NCBI GenBank assembly: GCA_008360955.1
Contig: LUCM01011238.1
Span: 405,260 to 469,259, forward strand
Direction: 5' to 3'
Source: Fasciolopsis buskii
Lineage: Eukaryota > Platyhelminthes > Trematoda > Plagiorchiida > Fasciolidae
Length of the DNA: 64,000 nt
This document shows, in pieces, positions 53,011 to 64,000 of the stretch. Below the pieces are notes generated by a model, which was not told the origin of the DNA, ran no database searches, and saw nothing but the letters and a program-made list of their open reading frames with translations. Within the stretch, counting starts at the first letter, position 1, and each line of letters opens with the position of its first letter. A program made the translations under genes and the position numbers.

Positions 53011-56000
53011 GGATTATTTGTTTCAGTGATCGACCATGCATAATGGCATTCATAGATGTATTCCGTCAAGTGATTGGTTGTGCAACTGATGTGCATTTTC
53101 TCACAAGAACATGTGAACGAACAGACACAAACCCGGACTGCACAAACGGGAACTTCTTCTTTCTATTGTAACAACAGAAGCGGACAAAAGTAGTATAGAA
53201 TTCGGAGCTTGTCTAAAACAACTGCCACAGATAACTACTGAGGGATGTCGAATATTTATACATATCCAGAGCTGCGTGATCCCGTATTAGAATTAAAATC
53301 AGAATTAGGCAGTCTGAGTCCACATGCGAATATGATTACACAGATAACGTATTAAACATGTATCTAATTAGTGTAGATTTATTTTCGTACACATTCAAAG
53401 TAAAAAAGGATCTGTTTAATGGGTAACTGTTGAAACAACCGTGTTCCACCTTTTCACAGACAAGACGAACAGAATGAACTCCAAGTGTAAGAAACGCGAA
53501 GTCATAAAATGAGGGTTTGGATGTCGCATAATCACAACACACGTGCGTAAATCATACTTTGAGTGTTTGTGCACTTAAAAATGTGGACTTGCGATATGGT
53601 GTCAGGCAACAGTTAATTCAGTGACCTACTTTTAGACCGTACATGTAAGCAGATTTATACTGGTAATCTTGAGCCATCTGTTGAGAACGGAGACTGCAGT
53701 TTAGTATTTGTCAAATCAACCGGAAAAGAAATATTTTCCTCAATCAGTCAAAATAGAGAAGAGAGACAGAGAATGCTTGCAAACAGAGTTATGTTCATAA
53801 TCTGCATATTTTGCAACTAAAATCATTGGAAAAACGGCTAGCATTCGATGACTCCTATCATAATATAGAATCACAATGTGATGATACGAAATCAAGTAGT
53901 TAAAGCTAAAATCTTCAACTCATTTTGAAGTGCAAATAATCACTACCACCAGGTTTTGATGCCTGCACACTGCCGGTTTTAGCGGTCTCATCAATATGAC
54001 TTTCGATTTAGTGGAGTTTTGTCTGCGCAGTTGCCTGGCGAAAACCTATAAACAATGCACAACAATGCGTAGCCGATACGAACGGCTTCATCATTTAACT
54101 GGCGACTGCCAGAGGGGAAACAAAAAATGAAGTGAGCCATCTGGAGTGATCCCCGATAGGTGGTGGATGCTGTTAATAGCGCTTTTTGGAGAGGTATACC
54201 ATATGCTAAGCAACAAACCACTTGGAATCTAACTAAACCGGATAATTGTGGTAACTGAGACTGACTTGGAACCCTTTAGTTGATGACGGTAATAAAACAG
54301 TTTTGTACTGTAGATTAAGATGCAACGGAATTTGTAGATTTACTTTCTCATAAGCGCGCGATAAGAGTGTTGCTATTTTAAAGTAGCATAAAATATGCTA
54401 CAGTGAAACGACTGAGTTCATTGGTTACCAACAATAGTGAAAGATGCGGACACATTTTAAGTGCATGAGGCATTACTTCGGCTAGCGACATTCAGATCAA
54501 AGGTAACTAAATATCTCTTCTGGGTGTTCATATACGTAATAAGCGTAAGACAACCGTGTCAGAAGCATCCTGGTAAGCTAAAGAGAGCCGGTTCAGTTCC
54601 GGTTCGTTATTGACTTTTCGATGTGCAGCTCACAGATGGATAGTCAACGATAAATATCAGCGGCCTTCTGACACCCGTTATTGAGAAAAGCGAGATGGAC
54701 ATCTATGGATCCAGGAAAACTAAGCCGTAACACTTTGCATACAGTTAACCACGGTATTTGTATATCCGACAGCGGGCGTACAGAGTCCACATGCATCTAA
54801 ATTGATATGCGAACTGGACGTTTTGTAATGGCACCATGGATCATTCTGAATTTTTGGTACGAATGCAAGCGAGAGCACATCCGCGACGTTAATCCTTTAG
54901 TCTGTCAGACGGATTTAAACCGATTGTTCATTAATTATACATCGGTGTCGGACTACGCATGCATGAAGATGGATCTATTGCCACAATGTGATTCGCAAAC
55001 ACAAACATTGTGCACTACCCTCTGGAATCCAGATTGATCAAATCGTACTGGTTGTATGATTGATACTGCTTTTATACATCACAATCAAAGAGACTTGTAC
55101 TGTATCAATTATGGCATTCTTAAACCGGCATGAGACCACCATGAGTCAAGAATCCATTCATAGTACATAATATATGAATTATGTACATACCAGCTCCTTG
55201 AACGATTTCTAAACAGCTGCTATCCAGAGTCATTAACATTAAACAAGTTCAGAAAATGAAACTAGTTATGTTCAGGCGAACAAACTTTACAACTTTTTGA
55301 GATGTGACGACTAAATCCATCTGTTAACATGGTGAAATTTAAAATGTGCTGACATGAAACTGCACTCCGGTTAGTGGAGTTTACTATATGGCAGCATATT
55401 CAGTCAAATAATAATTAACTAGTGGAAGAGAGTGTATTTCTCGCCAGACAAAACTACCATTTTCCGGACCCCGTTGAGATGTTCTGGTATGTTCTACAGA
55501 GGAATTTGACAGAAGAGCCCTTAACAAAAAATAAATCGGTGGAATCTTCCAAATTAGAGTGTACGTCAGATGAAGAAGTGGTGAAAATAGTGCCATTACG
55601 AAGTCACTTCATACCATTCGACGTATTATTCCGGGATTATGTGAACACCGTTCGCATTTATGTTGGAACATCTCTCTTCCACAAGATCTGGAACTCATAC
55701 ACTTGCTTACGGTTTGTGGACTAATGTCCATGTAACTGCAGTTTTCATCTCTAGGCTTTAGCCCAAACCGGCAATCATTTACCGGTGATATACAAACACT
55801 AGACATTTATAGTGAGCAATTCAGAACTAGGTGTATCGGACTATTCGGAAGCCATCGAATGATGAAAAGTTCATATTATCTTGGGTTTGACGTTGCCAGA
55901 CTGAGTGGGCAGTTGGAGAAGAGGGGCCAGATCAGAAAGTATCGGGATATTTTGCGGTTACCATGTGTTTAAAGACTACTTCTACGGATAGTTTCACTTG

Positions 56001-59000
56001 GTCATCATAATCGTTTCCAGATTGACGATACTAAACCGGTTGTAATCTGCGCTGTGTTGGACTATCTAAAACGGATTACCTTATAACAGGGACTAGTGGA
56101 CGGTGACTTTTCACTTTACTGTTGTACCTTGTCTTGATTTTAGACAAGCATTGTAACTACACCGCATACGGCATAACTGTAAATCACAAACAAAAACAGC
56201 AAAAACTTGACGCTGTTCGCTTGCACTGTCGACGTAAAATGTCCTAGCCAGCAAGGGCTTATACAGAAAGACCGCGATGGGTTGCATTAAGATATGTCGT
56301 TTTTCGCCTGTTGGTGTACGCATCTGACAATACGGACAGTGACGGCATGGATGCAAATAAAAGACCCTATTGCCTTACCAGCACTGAAGATCGACGAGGG
56401 ATCAGAGTGCGCAATCAAATGTGACCATTTGAACGAAGCCACCAAACACCACAGCACTAAGATTAAAGCATGCATAGCTGTTTTAGCGGTCTGCGAACAA
56501 GGTCAAATTAACCCAAGGGGATGACAATTTTCAGTGATTTCGTCAAGACTCCGAAACACTGTGGAGTACATTTTGTATGTAATACAAGTAGAGCACATGA
56601 CTAGACTTGGGATGGCATGTTTTTGGTTTGAATGTTATTTTCGACTGTCCGAATTGCTAGGGCCACAACTGTAATTGCACGCCGAATTCATGAGAAATAT
56701 TAAGTAATCATACCAAACCTACTATCTTTCAATCAGCAGCAGTTAGACAGTATATGAAGAAACATTCACATTAAGTTCAAAACACCATCAGACAACTGAT
56801 TTCATACAAACCGAAACAATAAAATCTTGTTTGCAGATCTGAAAGTTTATTTTTTGCAGTCAATACATCTGCATCGCATGCACTACACATCTGTTCTGCT
56901 TCCCATTTTTCAATGAGCCACCATGATAAATTAAAAAAATCCTGACCGACAATGATTTGTTATCACCATGTTGCGGTAAACCGAACACATACTGGGACGC
57001 ACTTCCTGATTACCACGATTTCATCCGGATATCCTGCGACCAAAAAATTGCTTCCCCGTAGCGTCAGTAGCAAACATTTTGACTGTTATTTGAAACGTGG
57101 GTTAGTCAGCCTCACCAGCCGCTCTAAGACTGATTTGAAAAACTCAATGAATAGAGACCTCACCACATGGATCGAGGAAAATGCCACTTTCAGTTTTAAA
57201 CCGAACGCTGGTTGGTTCGCTTGACTTCATCGGACCCAAAAAGCTAGTAGGCGACGCCAACGCACAAGCGATCGAACGAGGGAAAGATTCTCACAAGTTT
57301 GCACTAAAACTGCAAATGTGATCACCGTAGTACACCAAATTGTCGGTTACCTCAGACAACTTTTTCATTCGTACATTGTGTTGCCTGGAAAGAAGCAAAA
57401 GATCAATGGCGATCCCAGAGGTAAATGAATCAACAAGAGTTCGGATTGACTCTCCCAGATCTATTTGGCAAATTCTCGGTCTAACATGGCAATTCCCAAA
57501 ACCAAATTTAAATTGGCTTATGCTGCATGACCGAATAAATTGTCTTACTGTTACGAGAACGCAAGTCGATGGATTAAATGTTTATTAAAGAGCAAAAATC
57601 AGCTCACTTTTAAGTCTTACTTCTTCATGTTGCGCTTTTTGAATTGTTCTCATGCAAGATCTGTGTTCCGACTAGCCGTCCATCCTCTATTTGACCAGGC
57701 AGTGTCCCGAAAGCCCTCTTGTTCACTCTTATCGGCCTCATTCTAGATGTATTGTTCTGTTTGCCCTGAAAGGTGACTATAGTCCTCACCTAGGAGAATA
57801 GTTATGTCTACCAGAAGTCTAGTTATCGTGTTTGCGAATCGATGGAGCAGCGCTTTCTGTTGCGAAAACCTCTTGACGCATTCATTGTCACTTCCATGGG
57901 AAGCTGCTCCGGATTAGCTGGTACCGCGGATCCGACCACTCAGTCTATCCGTTGTGGTCGCGTTCTACTCTACAATACTGCGGTAAAAATCTGTCGACCA
58001 GTTGCGGCTAACAGGAATGCACTTTTGTTTTAAGCGAAAAAGAAACCATCGAACTTTATCTAGTGGAGGAGGAGGATATGACACTGAGTTAATGTTTCCA
58101 CAGGAAACATCGAAGTCCCTTTGAAAAACACCCAACTGAGTACAGCAAAGAAAACTGTTGACAGAGAAAACTGACGAGATATTCCCATAAATAACATTTC
58201 CAATATTCTGGTAGACAGCATTAAAACTGACAATTATTTCAGGAAGCATGATATTTACTTGGATGAATGGGTGCGATGGTACTACCTACCATCATGATAT
58301 GGAAAAGGAAACCTACTTTCATTAAACCATCATGGGGATGAACACAAAATCCAAATGGGAACAAGTTGGTCATTTGATAATTCGAAAACAATTGATAGCC
58401 TGCATGTAGATGAAATCTAAACGATAGCTTGTTTTGGGAAGGTTGTGGCATTTGCTTTGACAGATCGCCGACGAGCCACCGGTGTGTCAGGGTGGGAGGA
58501 TGAAACGTGGACGCAAGCGAGATTGTGTCCCAAAGAAACTGCTTCAATGAGGAGTTAATTAATCTCGGTAAAACAATTCACATAGAAATGGGGAGATGCG
58601 TACAATCTTACGCTTTTTCCATTTACTGGAGTATTTCTTAGGTAGTATGGCAGTGAGGAGGCTTACTCCTTTTGTCAGTGGCAGTACGTGCGGTTAGTCA
58701 CAGAACAGACGGAAAGATGGGATTTCCAACAGTCCATACATTTTCGCCAATTGTGCATATTCCTGGAAATGGTTTCTTAATGGTGATTTGAGTGATGATA
58801 TCACGTGGTGAATTATTTCATGAAAACATTCTATCTCCTACTACTAACACATCCTTGGAAATATTTAATTCAAGAACGTTACTTTTGCCGCAAAACAGGG
58901 TAGTTCAATTTTAATTATATTGATGGACTGCTATAACAAATTCCATTGGGACCGACATATGACGAGCTTTGGAATTTAATGGTGACAAGTTCCGGAATCC

Positions 59001-62000
59001 CCAGCAAATTGCTCTGATATTACGTGCTAATGACATGTTGATTCGACACTCCTAAGACAACAGTCGGAGATATTTTTAACGGAAATTACCATGAAATACT
59101 GACCGATTTTACCCAATCCGGTTTTTGAGTCAATAATGAAATTATCACCGGACTGGGACACGCCTTTTTAAGACTTGGTAAATGAAATCGGGCAATCATC
59201 ACAAGGAAGACTTTGTAAATTCTTTGCCACTGTAACCAAGGCATTTCCAGCGGAAATCGCGTTCAGCATCTCAAACCACCTTTTTTGGCCGGTTCTCTAC
59301 GTACCTTTTAAGAAAGCAATATGTAAAGAAGCCAAAAACATTTGTCGTGTTTACATTCCAGCATTTTTGAGACGTTTCGACCCAATACACACTGCAGAAG
59401 TAGAAGTTTATTTGCCGGAGTTTTCGTCTAGTGGGGTCTGAACTATCGGGTACATCGTCAAATGAAAATTTTGATAATATATAGTTGGTGTAACCGATGC
59501 TTTGACGGTGGACCCATCTCTCAATTTATCACTCAATCAAACAAACAACGAAAAGCCATGATCTGACATGATTAAATTATCAAGTTCAGCTGTTCTCACT
59601 TAAGCTGATAATTCATTGATTATTTCACCAACATTAATTACTTGTATCGTTAAGTTCAAAAGATCGGGTACCAAACAAGGGACAATGCTTCCAACCGTTA
59701 TTTATTTATACTCTGGCCAGAGGTTCGTGATAAAGGCGGAGCAAGTTGATTATGATGCATTTAGGAGGAGAAGGGGACCTTTAGTTTTTCCCTCCCAGCA
59801 GGTTTAATCAAATTCGAAACCGTTTACGTTATTCCGTGAGCAAAAACCTCAGGAAACGCAACGTCTTCACCAGCCTCAAGATCAGGAAAACAGATCATAT
59901 TAAAATTTGGCTAGGCTGGGAAAACGCACTGTTGCATCTGATCACGACTATCTAGAAGAACATTCTGATGGTCATGTGCATCACTCGAACAATCAGTAAA
60001 CATTGAATCGAAGTCTTAGTCTTGGATGTTGATTGTTTTAGAGTCGATTTCTGCATCCGATCGTATATGCTGTCTGTTTCATCGCATGACTGCCTCATGA
60101 TTTACGCCGAAAATTGCGTCATTTCCAGCATAAAAACTGGAATAGACTTTACTTCGTTAACAAAAAAGAAGGATACATGGATATCAATTTTCCAGAACAG
60201 ACCACCATGTATTTCTCGACTACGCAAAGCTATCAGTATCCGTTGCGAGTGTTTCCAATGACACTTTGTGCTGTTTAGGCACATCCGCTTGGCCATTATT
60301 CGACTCCAAACTATTCCCAGTTAGAAATAGATGTTGTGACCAGTGCGATAAAGCGCGCCCTCGTAGTCAATACCGTGATAATTATCAAAGATTTCATTTC
60401 ACTTTAGTCCGCGGTTTTAAAACGGAAGATAACAGGCTGATTTTCTCGCCATTTAAAGCGCTGTGCAGTTCGTCTTACCGAGAACCGAGTGCACAATAGA
60501 ATGTCTGTCATAGTAACACCGTCAGGTGCATAGGGATTTTATTCGGAATGAATGTGTGAACGGCGGAATGCACGGTATATTTGTGTGCATTGGACTGAAA
60601 AGAATATTCGTTCTTTCTCGTAGCAAGAGAAAAGATATGCATGACGGAATACTTAGCCCTTGTGAGCACAAACTGTTGTAAGTCTGGAAATATTTCAAAA
60701 CCAAACTGGTTATTGATAACGTGCTTTCTGGTCGCTTGGAAGCGAAAGAACCGCGGCCAAATTTGCGTTAAACAATCTACCGCACACACTGTCTAACAAA
60801 AACGAACCGCGTGGAATTACTCATTAAGACCACGTGCATTTTACTTGTTACTTCTAACGTCCTTTTCTGTGTATAAAATTTTTAGAACGAACATCGTCGT
60901 CAGAACAGATTACGGACAAACTAAGCAAAGCATAGAAAAGCCGAATGACCATTCTGTGTACAGCATAAAAGATGACCACATATTGAAGGTTCACGGGAAG
61001 AAAATATCACATGCGGATGGGATTTATCACAAGTCTGCACATCAGGCCGTTTGGTGGAGACCGGATAAAAGATTCGATAAACCGTTTTGTAAGGTCCTCG
61101 ATCTTTTTGCCGCGAAAACATCTAACCGGGACGTGCACTCAAGGAGACAGATGATGGATAGGGAGGTGCGTGCATGTGCTGAAATCCCGATACCCAATCC
61201 GACTGATCGAATTTGCGTGTTTTTTTACTGCATACAACCCTGCACGGCGAAGATTAATGTGCGCGACTGAACATAATTGGGCAGGCAAATTTCAACAACT
61301 GGGCAGAAAATGACATAACCCTGCGTAATCATTACGGTTTGCATTGCTTAAGCGTTACCATTTCGTGATTTACCTTTACAAACCATTAGGCATAATACAG
61401 AAAGCACATCGTAATTAATTCTATCTCACATCTTGTATGCACATGTACATGGGCGTGCGGTTCGTAATGGGTGGAGAGATGAGAACAGTATTTTGAAAGT
61501 TATCTAACCCGGGACACTCGTTCTTACAAAATGTAAACTGAGATAAAAAGCGAATCCGAAATCACAAAACCAACCAACATATTCTCGTAATCTACTAGAA
61601 ATATAGTTTTCGAAACATGGGATGCCACGGTTTTTATCTTGATTAGCATAAGGATAAGCTGGTAAATGATCAATACAACTAATGAACAAGTCCTACTTCT
61701 TTGAAGAAATACATACAAATGTTAACTGAAATCCGTTTTGCTACCTTCCAGCGAATTCGGCCAAAAAATCAGCATCGAGGAAACACATTCAAGCATACGG
61801 ACCAAAACGACATACAGGATTGTGACTGTGATTCTCATGATTTCTTATTGTGGGGTCTTCCCCGTTATTAAGATCTTGGATGCGCAGCTTTTTGTATACT
61901 CAAAGAAGTCGGTGTTTCCGTTTTTCTAGTTTCGTAGCAAATCGAATCGAGCACTGACATGAATGTAGCTCGGTGGAGATCGAGAATTTCGATCTAATGC

Positions 62001-64000
62001 AACTTTATTCTACTCGTTGACTTCCATAGCTCACTACTCACAGCTAATAATTCCAGTTTTACGGTGCTTCCAATCAATGACACTCAGATTGAACAAGTTT
62101 TAAGAGACAATATCTAGTAGATAACCGCAGCAGCTAACTATGCACGTGGAGTTTGAAATGTTTGTATGGAACTTACTGTTGATCGTTAATGAGGACAATG
62201 CGGACGAATAGAAATTCGATAAACACCTGCACAAAGAAAACATGCCATTTCCGCTGGGGAAACTTTAACGCCAATATTATAGCCTACTTTACCATTGTGG
62301 TGATTTCATGAGATCAGAACGACGAAATACAGATGAAAAGTTGCACCCCAGAAGAATGTTTCCAGAATCACTGGAGTTCGACTGAACTGTTTCGCTACTG
62401 AACCAAAAAAAAACGGAAGATTATAAACGCAATAAGTAACTCATGGTATCCCATACAAGCGCCGTTTCTTCTGAAAGTTGACGGATCATTCGGTTTAGTC
62501 TCAATTGCTATGCAAATTTCAACTGGGGTCATGATTCCGATAGTAAAAGAAGCTATGAACCTACATATACACAGATTGTGACGTCAGATAAAAACAGTTA
62601 ATCCTCCCCATATACACAGACACCACAGTGTGGGATAAAACTGGTCTATATTGATTTCCTTTGGCTATCCGAGAGTCGGGTGGGCAAGTCCCGGATGCAA
62701 GACAGAGAGGTTTAGGACCATTTTAAACCACATCCACAAAACCTCCCACAAGAATCCTATCTGGGCTCTCAGTTTGGAATCTAGAACAACGTTTATAGAA
62801 AGAAATAAAAAGTACATATATTAGGAGCTCATTCCGAATTTTTCACATCACAAACAGAATAAGGCACATACTGCCAAAGCGCGAATAAATTCGGCACGAA
62901 TACTTCAGATCGTATACCTAGTCACTTCTAGGATGACAAGTGAAAGAATTGTCACGACGGATAGAGTAAAATGGAATTATTTAAAGAACTCATGAGCAAG
63001 GACGATTTAAATTATTTGAAAAAAACTTCGAATTGACCAGATATTAAAGGCAATAATGGACAGAACCACTAATAGTTTAAATGGTCTCTGTGGACAACAC
63101 AATCCGAAGAGGGTTTGGCGTGAAACAACGTGTGCTAAGAGTTGATAAGCTAGAAATTGCGAATATAGACGACCGGGAAATTTATTTGCAAAATATTCAT
63201 GTCTGTTCGCGAAGTAATGCGTGACATTAATATCAGGCCTTGCGAAACCGGGTAGTCACAATACAAACCGGCTGTTTCACGGTGACTTAACAAACTGCAT
63301 CCGGAAAACATTGACTAGTCGAGTCCTCCTTTGTTTCACCTGCTGGATCCAAAGCCATCAGGCTCCGTACAGGGTCGCACGATGCAGGGTCACGTTTAGT
63401 GATGCCCGAATTATGACAAAGTTCTTCAGAAGTCAACCACTATTAGTCAGTATAACTGTCGATTCCAATCACGTTTTGGTAATATTCACTGTTCATGGCA
63501 GAACAAAGTCGAGAGACAAAATAGGAAATGAAAAGAAAAACGAATGGCAATAGCAAACTGCCAGCAAACTAGAAAAAAGCACAAACCTCAGCAGATGTAC
63601 TTGTAATTTCACCAAAAGCGGTGAGAGATCTGTCGAGTAGAATGTAATATAATGAGGCACCACCAGAAAACCGAATGACAGACGTTACTTCAATTCCAAT
63701 GAATCAAATAACTGAGGAAGGACGTCGCCGGATTTACCGCGGAAGAAGTAGCTGAAAAGTCGAGAAAGGGAAGGTAAAATATTTGTGTGAGAGTTTGATT
63801 GATGATGCAACCACGTCATTACTATTCTCAATGACTTTATTGATACTTTCATTAACACTACTGGTGGTGGTAACAACAGTTTTAGTAATAACAGTTACGG
63901 TACTCGCATTATTGTTAGGCTGAAACTAATGATTCACTAGTACCAATTCAAGATTCGACGGGTGTATGAAAACATTGCATATTAGTTACTGCGTGATCTG
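53011..64000. other. Gene-free stretch to the window end
   Basis: There is no supportable gene. The longest frames (60845-61270, 141 codons; 63221-63553, 110 codons; 55422-55724, 100 codons) are about the length expected by chance and show no signal peptide, domain or clear splice context. Those at 55422-55724 and 56952-57224 have fairly protein-like composition and would be the first to test against transcript data. Confidence 0.45.

Noticed and set aside
54807..55037. Cys-containing 76-codon frame that looked protein-like
   Set aside because: Length is well within chance. A stop lies just upstream in frame, and no usable acceptor joins it to other frames.
60845..61270. 141-codon open frame, the second longest in the window
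   Set aside because: At about 60% AT the longest chance frame over both strands of 64 kb is expected near 135-140 codons. There is no domain, signal peptide or splice context.

Overview
This window looks like animal nuclear DNA, AT-rich (about 60% by eye), intron-rich and full of old transposon remains. The best guess is a flatworm, probably a digenean trematode. The pointers are very short candidate introns near a 5' gene end, CR1-like, RTE-like and Ty3/Gypsy remnants, and a hammerhead-ribozyme repeat. None of these proves the phylum. Nothing suggests prokaryotic or organellar DNA.

Only one protein-coding gene is well supported. Its last exon (6848-8361, + strand) encodes a Cys-rich segment with a sushi-like ending, a long threonine (mucin-like) stalk, one transmembrane helix and a Ser-rich cytoplasmic tail of about 300 residues. 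A probable polyadenylation signal lies at 8879-8884. Two small candidate upstream exons (2273-2388 and 2442-2485) are in matching orientation. The first resembles the N-terminal module of Notch ligands (MNNL domain). They may belong to the same gene, with a large intron from about 2.5 to 6.85 kb, but this is not proven.

From 8.9 to 40.1 kb I found no gene. The reading frames there (up to about 130 codons) are what chance gives at this base composition: stops are about 6% of codons, so the longest chance frame over both strands of 64 kb should be near 135-140 codons. One short hairpin-bearing repeat lies at 25.1 kb and has a second copy at 49.3 kb.

From 40.1 to 53.0 kb is a transposon graveyard. 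It holds a CR1-like LINE remnant (PHD finger, ORF1-like C-terminal part, start of the endonuclease), a diverged direct duplication of about 0.8 kb (copies about 2.07 kb apart), a (TA)55 tract, a type I hammerhead ribozyme-like motif on the minus strand, a possible RTE reverse-transcriptase fragment, a decayed Ty3/Gypsy pol (RT tail, integrase) and a possible tRNA-derived repeat. From 53 to 64 kb I see no supportable gene.
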